Positions 17,314-25,309 of a stretch of DNA of 38,292 bases are shown here, one piece after another. A program made the translations under genes and the position numbers. How positions within the stretch are numbered: position 1 is the first letter of the stretch; each line of letters starts with the position of its first letter. The DNA is from Candidatus Methanofastidiosia archaeon (GTDB lineage Archaea > Methanobacteriota_B > Thermococci > Methanofastidiosales > Methanofastidiosaceae). The notes under the pieces were generated by a model, which worked only from the letters and a program-made list of their open reading frames with translations, had not been told where the DNA came from and made no database searches. The stretch spans positions 1-38,292 of the forward strand of contig JAAZKM010000169.1 in assembly GCA_012799835.1 (NCBI GenBank), given 5' to 3'.

Positions 17314-18339
17314 GTGAGATGGGCAGTCATTACTCTGACAAAAGGAGCTCTTGAACTTGGTTTAAAAATAAAAAGTGTAATTGATAATGTTGACCTTTAT
17401 AGTAATCCCAAATGGAGTTCAGATCAATCAAGGCCAACAGGCAGCAATTTTAATGAGTTTATTTCTAAAATATTTCATGAATATGATATCCTAGTTTTTA
17501 TCATGGCATCAGGTATAGTGGTTCGTTCAATAGCTAATCTAATTATTAATAAAACTCAAGATCCAGGAATCCTAGTCATGGATGAAAAAGGAAAATATGT
17601 CATAAGCTTATTGTCTGGGCATCTGGGCGGGGCCAATGATGCCGCAAGACTTCTCTCAGAAAAAATAGGTTCTGAACCTGTAATCACAACAGCCTCCGAT
17701 GTAATTGGATCCATGGCAGTTGATAATCTTGCAATGCTCTTGGGCTGTGAAATTGATAACATGAACACTGCCAAAGAGATCACTTCTAATATTGTAAACG
17801 GTTATAAGATTGGAATTTTTACAGAGATACCAATTAATTTCTCTATTCCTGATAATATCAAAAAAATCAATAACTTGGAAGAAATAGATGAATACTCTGG
17901 AATTATAATTGTTTCAAATAAAATCATAAGTGTGCCAAAACCACACGTTAGATTAGTTCCAAAAAACATAGTATTGGGGCTTGGTGCAAAGAAAGGCATA
18001 TTGGCCGAAAGTATTATTTCTGCAATAAAAAATGAATTAGAAGCTAACAATATTGACCCGAGAAGCATTAAAAAAATTGCAACTATAGATATTAAAAAAG
18101 AAGATAAAGGTCTATCCGATGCTGTTAAATATTTTAACTTGTCTTTAGAATATATCAAAAAAGAAGATATCTTAAAAATAGAAGATAAGTTTGAAAAGTC
18201 GGATTTTGTTAAAAAATCGATTGGCGTTGGGGCAGTTTGTGAACCCGTGGCGTACCTGTCTTCTAGTAAGAAAGGCAGATTTATCTCAAAAAAGAAATCT
18301 TATGATGGCATAACAATAGCTATCTGGGGGGAAATATGA
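17314..18339 (+). CDS. cbiG: Cobalt-precorrin-5A hydrolase CbiG
   Basis: 341 residues. CbiG opens the delta-lactone ring and releases the extruded C20 fragment as acetaldehyde. The N-terminal and central parts have LVFIMASGIVVRSIANLI, DPGILVMDEKGKYVISLLSGHLGGANDAARLL and PVITTASDVIGSMAVDNLA. The C-terminal part begins with LGLGAKKGILAESI and has SIGVGAVCEPVAYLSS. It begins at GTG immediately after the cbiF TAA and overlaps cbiH by 4 bases. Confidence 0.95.
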   Translation: MRWAVITLTKGALELGLKIKSVIDNVDLYSNPKWSSDQSRPTGSNFNEFISKIFHEYDILVFIMASGIVVRSIANLIINKTQDPGILVMDEKGKYVISLLSGHLGGANDAARLLSEKIGSEPVITTASDVIGSMAVDNLAMLLGCEIDNMNTAKEITSNIVNGYKIGIFTEIPINFSIPDNIKKINNLEEIDEYSGIIIVSNKIISVPKPHVRLVPKNIVLGLGAKKGILAESIISAIKNELEANNIDPRSIKKIATIDIKKEDKGLSDAVKYFNLSLEYIKKEDILKIEDKFEKSDFVKKSIGVGAVCEPVAYLSSSKKGRFISKKKSYDGITIAIWGEI

Positions 18340-19070
18340 AAGGTAAAATATTTGTTGTTGGGATAGGGCCAGGTGATTATGACTACCTCACCACAAGAGC
18401 CAAGAATTCCTTAAAAGATTCTGATATTATAGTTGGTTATTCGAGTTATATAAAATTAATCAAACCTTTTTTCCCAGAAAAAGAATATATTTCTTCTGGG
18501 ATGACTAAGGAAGTAGAAAGATGTAATCAGTGTATTGATTATGCAAAAGAGGGAAAAGTAGTTTCTTTAATAAGTAGTGGTGACCCCGGCATTTATGGGA
18601 TGGCTGGAATACTACTTGAGCTTATTACAAAAACAAAAGAAGAGATTTATGTTGAGGTAGTTCCGGGAGTTACATCTTATCTCGCTGCAGCATCGTTATT
18701 GGGTTCACCAATTACGGAAGATCATGTTGTGATTAGCCTCAGCGACCTTTTAATTCCATGGGAGATAATAGAAAATCGAATCCATTGTGCTGGAAAAGGT
18801 GATTTTGTCATCTGCATCTATAATCCAAAAAGCAAAGGAAGAAGAGAGCAGATATTCAAGACGAGAGAAATTCTATTGTCCTATAAGGATCTTAATACTC
18901 CCGTGGGGATAGTTAAAAATGCAATGAGAGATGGTCAAAAAGTTATTATCACAGACATCAATGAAATGCTTGAACATGAAATTGACATGAGCACACTGAT
19001 AATTATAGGAAACTCCAGAACATATGTAAAGGATAATTTCATGATAACCCCAAGAGGATATAACATATGA
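18336..19070 (+). CDS. cbiH: Cobalt-factor III C17-methyltransferase CbiH
   Basis: A 244-residue tetrapyrrole methylase that methylates C17 and contracts the ring. Marks are VGIGPGDYDYLTTRAKNSL, IVGYSSYIKLIKPF, GMTKEVERCNQCIDYA, LISSGDPGIYGMAGILLEL, VVPGVTSYLAAASLLGSPITEDH, ISLSDLLIPWE, CIYNPKSKGRREQIF and IIGNSRTYV. It overlaps both neighbours by 4 bases. No ferredoxin-like extension is present, so it is the short form. Confidence 0.96.
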   Translation: MKGKIFVVGIGPGDYDYLTTRAKNSLKDSDIIVGYSSYIKLIKPFFPEKEYISSGMTKEVERCNQCIDYAKEGKVVSLISSGDPGIYGMAGILLELITKTKEEIYVEVVPGVTSYLAAASLLGSPITEDHVVISLSDLLIPWEIIENRIHCAGKGDFVICIYNPKSKGRREQIFKTREILLSYKDLNTPVGIVKNAMRDGQKVIITDINEMLEHEIDMSTLIIIGNSRTYVKDNFMITPRGYNI

Positions 19071-19816
19071 TTCTTTTAATAGGCGGGACAAAGGATGGAA
19101 GGGATTTAGCTAAAGATATCCTAAACAGCAATTTTAAGGTACTTGCCAGTACCGCTACAAAGTATGGTAAAGATCTATTGGGAGAACACCCAAATTTAAC
19201 TGTTATTTATGGAAAAAAGGACTATAATGATATGATTGGTGTAATTGAGCACAATAATATCAAATGCATTGTTGATGCGAGCCATCCATATGCAGAGAAT
19301 ATATCAAGAACTGCAATTAAGGTGGCCAAGGATAAAAACATCCCTTATCTTAGATATGAGAGATTAGAAACTGAGATTAGTGGAGTAGTGAGAGTAAAAA
19401 GTTATAATGAGGCTGCAGAGGTGTTAAAGGATACGACTGGCAATATAATGCTTACAATTGGAAGCAATAATCTTGAAGTATTTTCTAAACTTGGTATAAA
19501 TAGACTTTTTGTAAGGGTTTTACCTTCGTCAGTCGTTTTGGAAAAATGTGAAAAACTTGGATTTTCCCCTAAAAATATAATTGCTATTCAAGGACCTTTT
19601 TTTAAAGAGTTTAACAGAGAAATTTACAGGCAATTTGACATTGAATTTGTGGTAACTAAAGATGGCGGAGAAGAGGGCGGGACTAGAAACAAAATTGAAG
19701 CTGCAATTGAAGATGGCATTAAAGTGATATTGATTGAAAGACCCAAGATATATTACGGTGCCATATATTCAGAAAAATCAAAGATAATAGACAGATTAAA
19801 TAATCTTTGTTTATAA
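19067..19816 (+). CDS. cbiJ: Cobalt-precorrin-6A reductase CbiJ
   Basis: A 249-residue NAD(P)H-dependent reductase of the CbiJ/CobK family, which reduces the C18-C19 double bond of the macrocycle. Marks are ILLIGGTKDGRDLAKDI, VIYGKKDYNDMIGVIE, CIVDASHPYAENISRTA, IPYLRYER, IMLTIGSNNLEVF, FVRVLPSSVVLEKCEKLGF, AIQGPF and TKDGGEEGGTRNKIEAA. It is the last gene of the corrin-ring operon; a promoter region follows. Confidence 0.95.
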   Translation: MILLIGGTKDGRDLAKDILNSNFKVLASTATKYGKDLLGEHPNLTVIYGKKDYNDMIGVIEHNNIKCIVDASHPYAENISRTAIKVAKDKNIPYLRYERLETEISGVVRVKSYNEAAEVLKDTTGNIMLTIGSNNLEVFSKLGINRLFVRVLPSSVVLEKCEKLGFSPKNIIAIQGPFFKEFNREIYRQFDIEFVVTKDGGEEGGTRNKIEAAIEDGIKVILIERPKIYYGAIYSEKSKIIDRLNNLCL

Positions 19817-19843
19817 AATGAATTCTTACCAATAACCAATATA

Positions 19844-19894
19844 TTTATAAATAAAAAATGTTGTTATTTGTTAATGGATGGTGTCACCATCCAT
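19844..19894 (+). promoter_or_regulatory. cbiM promoter with palindromic operator
   Basis: A TATA box TTTATAAATA at 19844-19853 is followed, near the expected transcription start, by a perfect inverted repeat at 19874-19894. The arms are ATGGATGGTG and its complement around a single central T. It is followed directly by the ribosome site AAAGGAGG (19895-19902) and the cbiM ATG at 19910. A repressor bound here would block initiation of the cobalt importer operon. Nearly the same palindrome occurs at 29211-29229. A hairpin in the mRNA just before the ribosome site is an alternative reading. Confidence 0.7.
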
Positions 19895-19909
19895 AAAGGA
19901 GGAAAATAA

Positions 19910-20611
19910 ATGCATATAATGGAAGGATTTCTACCATCTCCTTGGTGGATTATTTGGTTTGTTTTGGCAGTTCCATTTATAATATATGGAATCTATCAAA
20001 TCAATAAGTTAGTCAAGCAAAACAGAGAAATATTGCCACTATTGGCTGTAGCAGGTGCTTACATATTTGTCTTATCTTCGCTGAAACTACCCTCGGTCAC
20101 TGGCAGTTGTTCACACCCTACAGGAACAGCACTAGGAGCAATTATTTTTGGTCCATTCGTAACTGCGGTCTTGTCTTTCATATCTTTGATATACCAAGCA
20201 TTATTTTTGGCTCATGGAGGATTTACAACACTCGGGGCAAACACATTTTCGATGGGTATAGTTGGCCCTATATTTGGATATATTATCTATAAAGCACTAA
20301 TGAAGGTCAAAATCAACTTTTACATAGCCGCTTTTTTTGCTGCAACATTTGCTGACTGGTTTACGTATGTAATGACCTCAATTCAACTCGCCTTGGCATT
20401 TCCTGCTGCAGAAGGTGGATTCATGACTTCATTTGCTTCTTTCGCCACAGTATTTGCCGTTACACAAGTACCACTTGCTTTAATGGAAGGTGTTCTCACT
20501 GCACTACTTTTAAAGTATGTTTTACAGGTTAGATCAGATATACTCGTAAAGATGAAGGTAATGCCAAAAGAAACAGTAAAAGAAGTATTAGGCAGAGGTG
20601 CAAAAGCATGA
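19910..20611 (+). CDS. cbiM: Cobalt ECF transporter substrate-specific subunit CbiM
   Basis: A 233-residue membrane protein beginning MHIMEGFLP, whose N-terminal amine and His2 bind the metal in CbiM/NikM. Further marks are SSLKLPSVTGSCSHPTGTALGAIIFGP, QALFLAHGGFTTLGANTFSMGIVGP, ATFADWFTYVMTSIQLALAFP and TQVPLALMEGVLTALL. Together with cbiN, cbiQ and cbiO it forms a cobalt importer. CbiM rather than NikM is favoured by the separate small CbiN that follows and by the cobalamin genes. A strong ribosome site precedes the ATG. Confidence 0.95.
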   Translation: MHIMEGFLPSPWWIIWFVLAVPFIIYGIYQINKLVKQNREILPLLAVAGAYIFVLSSLKLPSVTGSCSHPTGTALGAIIFGPFVTAVLSFISLIYQALFLAHGGFTTLGANTFSMGIVGPIFGYIIYKALMKVKINFYIAAFFAATFADWFTYVMTSIQLALAFPAAEGGFMTSFASFATVFAVTQVPLALMEGVLTALLLKYVLQVRSDILVKMKVMPKETVKEVLGRGAKA

Positions 20612-20877
20612 AAGGAGAAATAATAGCAATTATCTCAATCCTAATATTTGCAGTTGCATTTGTAGTTGTATCTTCAACCGGCAGTTTTGAATGGGGCGGA
20701 GCTGACGATGAGGCTGGGGATGTAATTGCTGAGTTAAATCCAGAATTTGAACCTATAGTACAACCTTTATGGGAACCGCCAAGCGGAGAGATTGAAAGTT
20801 TATTCTTTAGTCTCCAGGCAGCCATAGGTGGACTAATAATAGGGTATTTCCTAGGATTTTACAAAGGCAAACAATAA
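20608..20877 (+). CDS. cbiN: Cobalt transport protein CbiN
   Basis: An 89-residue protein with two membrane helices (about residues 5-22 and 68-84) flanking an acidic outside loop containing WGGADDEAGDVI and PLWEPPSGEIESLFFSLQA, the usual CbiN layout. CbiN binds CbiM and is needed for cobalt loading. It overlaps cbiM by 4 bases. Confidence 0.93.
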   Translation: MKGEIIAIISILIFAVAFVVVSSTGSFEWGGADDEAGDVIAELNPEFEPIVQPLWEPPSGEIESLFFSLQAAIGGLIIGYFLGFYKGKQ

Positions 20878-20901
20878 AAATGGCATTAAGGTGTACAATC
20901 T

Positions 20902-21693
20902 GTGCATACGATATTAGAAGACTATGCCATAATTAGCCCACTTAGATACAAAAATGCTGAGCTTAAAGTATTGCTGGCCTTGTCTTCTATGATAATAGGG
21001 GTAATGTCCACATCACCAGTTACTCCTATTATTATTTCACTTTTTTTTGGTTTAGCGATTATATATCTCAATAAAGTACCTGTCAAAATTTATCTTAAGT
21101 TATTATTAATACCAGGTACTTTTTTGATATTTGGAATTTTAATTATATTATTCTTTTTTGGAACAGGCCCCGATATTATTTCATTTAATATCTTTAATTA
21201 TAAATTATCAATAACTATGGGGGGGCTGAATATGGCGGTCCTTGTTTTTTCACGCTCAATTTCTGGACTGAGTTGCCTTTACTTCTTATCCCTGTCTACA
21301 CCTGTAACACATCTATTTTATGTTTTAAAAGAGTTAAAATTACCTGAAATATTTATTGAATTATCCATGCTGATATATAGGTATATATTTGTATTCTTGG
21401 ATTTGGCAATGAAAATGGAAGATGCTCAAAATATGAGAATGGGATACATCTCTTTTAAGAATTGGATGCATTCTCTTGCCATACTTGCAAGCACATTATT
21501 TATACGGACTTGGGATCAAGGGGAAAAGCTTTACATTGCCATGAATTCAAGATGCTATGATGGAAAAATATCTATTTTTAAAGACACCAAACCTATATCT
21601 TTGAGAGAAGCAGTGGTGTCAATATTGTATCTTTTATTTATAATAATCTTAACATATACTACGAGAAATGTGGGAATTGGAGTGATTTTATGA
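20902..21693 (+). CDS. cbiQ: Cobalt ECF transporter T component CbiQ
   Basis: A 263-residue transmembrane coupling protein with about five helices. The N-terminus HTILEDYAIISPLRYKNAELKVLLAL in pieces, RSISGLSCLYFLSLSTPVTHLFYVLKEL, and the coupling motif AQNMRMGYISFKNW are characteristic of CbiQ. The start is GTG at 20902, with AAGGTG about eight bases upstream. It overlaps cbiO by 4 bases. Confidence 0.93.
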   Translation: MHTILEDYAIISPLRYKNAELKVLLALSSMIIGVMSTSPVTPIIISLFFGLAIIYLNKVPVKIYLKLLLIPGTFLIFGILIILFFFGTGPDIISFNIFNYKLSITMGGLNMAVLVFSRSISGLSCLYFLSLSTPVTHLFYVLKELKLPEIFIELSMLIYRYIFVFLDLAMKMEDAQNMRMGYISFKNWMHSLAILASTLFIRTWDQGEKLYIAMNSRCYDGKISIFKDTKPISLREAVVSILYLLFIIILTYTTRNVGIGVIL

Positions 21694-23006
21694 CTAATCC
21701 TATCATTGTAGCTAAAAACGTCAGATATACTTATGGAGATGGGTTTGAGGCCCTCAAGGGGGTAAATATCAGAATAGAGGCAGGTAAAAAAATATCCTTT
21801 GTAGGCCCAAACGGAGCTGGAAAATCCACTCTTTTTTTAATGTTTAATGGGATTCATGCCCCAACTGAAGGAGAGATTATATTTAATGGAGAAAAAATGA
21901 AATATAGCAGTAAAAATCTAGTTGAAATCAGAAAAAGAGTTGGGATGGTATTCCAAAATCCGGATGATCAACTTTTTGCACCAACTCTCTATCAGGACGT
22001 GGCGTTTGGCCCTATGAATCTTGGATGGGATGAAGATAAGGTTAAAAAGTACACTGAATTGGCTTTGGATTATGTTGATCTCCTCCATATAAAAGAAAAA
22101 TCCCCTCATCATTTAAGTGGTGGCCAAAAGAAAAGAGCTGCAATAGCAGGCATACTTGTAATGGAACCTGACATCATCGTTTTGGACGAGCCACTGTCTA
22201 ATCTTGACCCTAGAGGCGCCAATGAAGTTATGGACATACTAAATGAGCTCAATAGCTACGGCAAAACAATAATAATTTCTACCCATGATATCGAGCTGGC
22301 TTATCAATGGTCTGATTACGTTTATTTAATGGCTGACGGAAAGATAGTTGGCCAGGGAACTCCAGATACGCTGTTTAAAGAAAAGGAACTAATTAAAAAA
22401 ACACATCTTAAAACTCCCCTTATAATTCAGATATATAATGAACTTGTAAATAGAAATTTAGCCACAGACGGCAAAACTCCGAAAAATCTTTTGGAATTAG
22501 TCGGTTTCTTAAAACCTTCTAATTTAAAGTGGAGGAAGATTTCTTCAGACAAAAAAGTTGGGGATCTAGTTGAGTTTAACGATGTTCCAAATGATCACTA
22601 CTTTAAGAAGGGAACTGTTTTTTATAAGTCCCAAGATAACAATGCAATTATTGAGTTCCACAATCATCAGAATATTGGAAGAATATATATCTATAATACT
22701 GATTTTTATGACTTTCAAGAAGTCCAGAATATTATCGGTGAATATAAGATCCAATATGTGGGAGCAATGGGCTCTAAAAGCAAATCTATTTGTAGCAAGG
22801 ACAATATTAGCCTTGATGTAACTTCCAACGTTATTGATAAATCTATTTTGACTTCATTGTCTGGAAAACAATGCCTTATCCTTACAAGCGGAGGGATGGT
22901 AGGACATACTGAAAAACGAATAAAATCATTTGTCAATGAAACTTCCCTTGTTATAGAATGCAGAGTTATTAACAGTAGAGAAATACTAAGCAAGTCATTG
23001 TGGTAG
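21690..23006 (+). CDS. cbiO: Cobalt transporter ATPase CbiO with C-terminal extension
   Basis: 438 residues. The first about 275 form a standard CbiO ATPase: Walker A GPNGAGKST (39-47), MVFQNPDDQLFAPTLYQDVAFGP in two parts, signature LSGGQKKRAAIAG, Walker B IIVLDEPLSNLDP and STHDIELAYQW. It powers cobalt uptake through CbiMNQ. The remaining about 160 residues are additional to ordinary CbiO. They include YVGAMGSKSK, LDVTSNVIDKSIL and CLILTSGGMVGHTEKRI, which look like an ordered alpha/beta domain, possibly a sensor that limits uptake. I do not recognise its family. The codons and base composition do not differ obviously from the ATPase part. Confidence 0.9.
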   Translation: MTNPIIVAKNVRYTYGDGFEALKGVNIRIEAGKKISFVGPNGAGKSTLFLMFNGIHAPTEGEIIFNGEKMKYSSKNLVEIRKRVGMVFQNPDDQLFAPTLYQDVAFGPMNLGWDEDKVKKYTELALDYVDLLHIKEKSPHHLSGGQKKRAAIAGILVMEPDIIVLDEPLSNLDPRGANEVMDILNELNSYGKTIIISTHDIELAYQWSDYVYLMADGKIVGQGTPDTLFKEKELIKKTHLKTPLIIQIYNELVNRNLATDGKTPKNLLELVGFLKPSNLKWRKISSDKKVGDLVEFNDVPNDHYFKKGTVFYKSQDNNAIIEFHNHQNIGRIYIYNTDFYDFQEVQNIIGEYKIQYVGAMGSKSKSICSKDNISLDVTSNVIDKSILTSLSGKQCLILTSGGMVGHTEKRIKSFVNETSLVIECRVINSREILSKSLW

Positions 23007-23104
23007 TTTATCAATCTTTTGATTTTTTAAACGATATATTGAACAAAGAGCTAGCTCTAATGAACAATGATAAGGTCAGAAGATCATATCCCCTACCAGG
23101 AATC

Positions 23105-23800
23105 TTTCATCAGATTTGTAACAACTGTAAGGACAGTCTGCGGGCTAAGGTGTAGGTAGACCAAAGGCTTTCTTCAAGCTATATCCAAGTATTCACCTAA
23201 GATCAAGTCGGCAGACTACGCCACCATCTGACGGAGAATACTTCAGATGAAATTTGAGCTTGAGGTGATAGAAGATGTTTCAGAGCTTACTGTGGTAAGC
23301 GACAGCACCGGATTTAAGATGACTGATGCCGGGAGCTGGATAAACTACCTCTACGGGAAAAATAAGAACTACCTAAAGGCGCATGCTGCCATCGACGCTA
23401 AGACAGGAAAACTAATCGGTATAGTTGTTACAGATAGAGATGCCCACGATAGCTAAATGAGCATTTTTTAGCTGATGGGGTAGCTTTCAAAGTTCTTATA
23501 GCAGACGGAGCCTACGACACAAGAAACATGGTTGATATTGCCGCTAAAAAGAATGCAGTTCAATAATAAAGATACAAAAAAATGTCTCAACACGCCCCTT
23601 AGGTCGCCTCTGCGTGCTAAGTCAATGTGGGAAGTGAAAAAGATTGGCTAGATTTCATGGAAAGAGAAATACGAATATGACAAGCGGTGGCGCATAGAAT
23701 CATATTTCTCTGCGGTCAAGCGCTCATTTGGCGAAGGAACTACCGCCAAACGATTTGACATGGCACAAAAGGAAGTGATGATGAATTTCTGCTGATGACC
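23105..23800 (+). pseudogene. Decayed DDE transposase of an IS5/IS4-like element
   Basis: Fragments of one transposase appear in order but broken by stops and frame changes. KYSPKIKSADYATI is followed by a stop where the next residue would be Trp. Then a frame from 23247 to 23456 gives VVSDSTGFKM and KAHAAIDAKTGKLIG. Then come LIADGAYDTRNMVDIAAKK, and KYEYDKRWRIESYFSAVKRSFG. The D in DSTG, the D in ADGAYD and the E in RIESYF fit the DDE triad with a Y-R-E-K signature of IS4/IS5-type enzymes. The stretch is visibly richer in G+C than its surroundings. No intact terminal inverted repeats could be defined by eye. Confidence 0.8.
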
Positions 23801-24101
23801 AACTGCAACAGCTAGTGTAAAGCTAAAGGTAAAGAAAGGGCAAGTTAGAGATAATTGTCGTTTGTTTGGAATTATTCAACAAAGCATATATTTATAGAAA
23901 AAGACTATAACTGCATTGATTAATTATATCCTCCTTACTCAGAAATAGAGAAGGAAAATAACTTAGATTTTACAAAGAATTTTGACAATTAGTATATCAA
24001 GTAAAGCTAGAAACAGAATCAATGCTGCAATTGAAAAATTTATCAAGTGTTATTAAAGATAGATTTTATAAAAATAGTAGCACGTATCAAAAAAACGTAA
24101 T
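23801..24101. other. Non-coding stretch after the transposase remnant
   Basis: Nothing coding is convincing here. The part to about 23850 is likely the tail of the mobile element. A TATA-like CATATATTTATAG lies near 23884-23896 without a gene at the right distance. The frame open from 24022 reads into the next gene, but it is not supported as coding upstream of the promoter at 24102. Confidence 0.4.
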
Positions 24102-24128
24102 ACTTATAAATAGAATACTTATTCTATT
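24102..24128 (+). promoter_or_regulatory. Promoter and palindromic operator of the first BtuF-like gene
   Basis: A TATA box ACTTATAAAT (24102-24111) overlaps a perfect inverted repeat at 24109-24128, with arms AATAGAATA and complement around CT. The expected start of transcription is near 24130, and a strong ribosome site GGAGG follows at 24133-24137. The arrangement suggests repression of the transporter operon by a dimeric regulator. This palindrome differs from the one at cbiM. Confidence 0.55.
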
Positions 24129-24162
24129 TGGCGGAGGTGTTTTTATCAAAAATAAAAAAATG

Positions 24163-25260
24163 TGTGCAAATATTTTTATTATTGCAGTGTTAGTAGCTGC
24201 AATGTTTTTGTCAGCAGGATGCACTAGCAACACAACGGATACTTCACAAAAAACAATGAAAATAACCGATTCGCTCGGACGAGAAGTAACTGTACCTGTA
24301 AATCCAACTAAAGTAATTTGTTCAGGTTCAGGGTGCCTAAGGTACCTAACTTATCTACAAGCTCACGATAAAATAGTCGGTGTAGATGACATTGAAAAAG
24401 GAACTTCTAAGTTTGATGCAAGACCATATGCAATTGCAAATAGACAATTTAGAGACTACCCAATATTTGGAGAGTTTCGTGGAAAAGACGATCCCGAAAA
24501 AATAATTGCTTTGAATCCCCAAATAATATTCAAAGTTCAAACAACAATTGAAGATGCCGATAAACTTCAAACTAAAACTGGAATTCCAGTAGTTGCATTA
24601 AACTATGGAGATCTTGGTAAAAATAGGAGTGAAATGTATAAAACCTGGCGAATTATGGCAAAAGTAATGAACAAAGAAGCTAGAGTAGAAGAAGTAATAT
24701 CCTTCTTTGATAAGGGGATTGAAGATTTAAACAACAGGACAAAGGATGTACCTGAATCCCAGAGAAAATCAGTATACATTGGTGGAGTGGCGAGGGCAGG
24801 CCCACACGGTTTACATTCAACAGAGCCAGGTTACCCCCCATTTATCTTTGTAAATGCAAATAACGTTGCTTCAGCATTGGGGAGCCAAGGAACAGAAGTT
24901 GCTAAAGAAAAGATAGTAGAGTGGGATCCGGACATACTATTTGTTGATATTGCTACAATACAATTAGAAACAGATACAGCAATTGATGAATTGAAAAAGG
25001 ACTCAGCATATAAAAAATTAAGTGCCGTAAAATCTGGAGAAGTCTACGCAGTGATACCCTATAATTGGTATAATGCAAATCAAGGATCAGTTTTAGCTGA
25101 TGCTTACTTCGTCGGAAAAGTTATTTATCCAGAAAAATTCTCAGATATAGATCCAGTTAAAAAAGCAGACGAAATTTATACATTTTTATTTGGTAAAGCT
25201 GTGTTTAGTGAATTAAACTCTGAGTTCAATAATATAGGCTTTAAAAAATTAGATATATGA
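24163..25260 (+). CDS. ABC transporter substrate-binding lipoprotein (BtuF/FecB family)
   Basis: A periplasmic-binding-type protein of the cobalamin/iron-chelate class. It has a lipoprotein signal peptide with lipobox LSAGC (lipidated Cys at residue 21 of this start), then ITDSLGREVTVPVNPTKVI, DKIVGVDDIEKG, PEKIIALNPQIIF and WDPDILFVDIA, with a C-terminal VIYPEKFSDIDP. ATG 24163 is used. However, the ribosome site at 24133-24137 points to an ATC at 24145, which would add IKNKKM-like charged residues that suit a signal peptide. The frame's ATG at 24022 lies before the promoter and is unlikely. The ligand is unknown: corrinoid, haem, siderophore or another metal chelate are all possible. It heads an operon with the permease and ATPase that follow. 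Confidence 0.85.
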   Translation, partial: CANIFIIAVLVAAMFLSAGCTSNTTDTSQKTMKITDSLGREVTVPVNPTKVICSGSGCLRYLTYLQAHDKIVGVDDIEKGTSKFDARPYAIANRQFRDYPIFGEFRGKDDPEKIIALNPQIIFKVQTTIEDADKLQTKTGIPVVALNYGDLGKNRSEMYKTWRIMAKVMNKEARVEEVISFFDKGIEDLNNRTKDVPESQRKSVYIGGVARAGPHGLHSTEPGYPPFIFVNANNVASALGSQGTEVAKEKIVEWDPDILFVDIATIQLETDTAIDELKKDSAYKKLSAVKSGEVYAVIPYNWYNANQGSVLADAYFVGKVIYPEKFSDIDPVKKADEIYTFLFGKAVFSELNSEFNNIGFKKLDI

Positions 25261-25292
25261 TGTCTAGTAAACCTAGACATTTTTATTTTTTT
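25260..25292 (+). terminator. Hairpin with T-run between binding protein and permease
   Basis: A perfect 8-base stem (ATGTCTAG and complement at 25260-25267 and 25273-25280, loop TAAAC) is followed directly by a run of T with one A (25281-25292). It begins at the stop codon of the binding-protein gene. It looks like an intrinsic-type terminator or attenuator that would make more binding protein than permease. It could instead protect the 3' end of a processed transcript. Confidence 0.6.
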
Positions 25293-25309
25293 ACAAAGGG
25301 AGGAATAAG

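Noticed and set aside
19817-19909. A possible cobalamin riboswitch before cbiM or before the importer operons
   Set aside because: The leaders predicted from the TATA boxes are about 15-45 bases, too short. I see no conserved B12-box-like core, and this class is not expected in archaea.
23035-23885. ATTGAACAAAG near 23036-23047 and ATTCAACAAAG near 23872-23883 as ends of the insertion element
   Set aside because: They are in direct rather than inverted orientation and differ at one base. I could not extend them into convincing terminal repeats or a target duplication.
24022-24144. N-terminal 41-residue extension of the first binding-protein gene
   Set aside because: It precedes the TATA box, palindrome and ribosome site at 24102-24137 and would put a hydrophilic stretch before the lipoprotein signal peptide.
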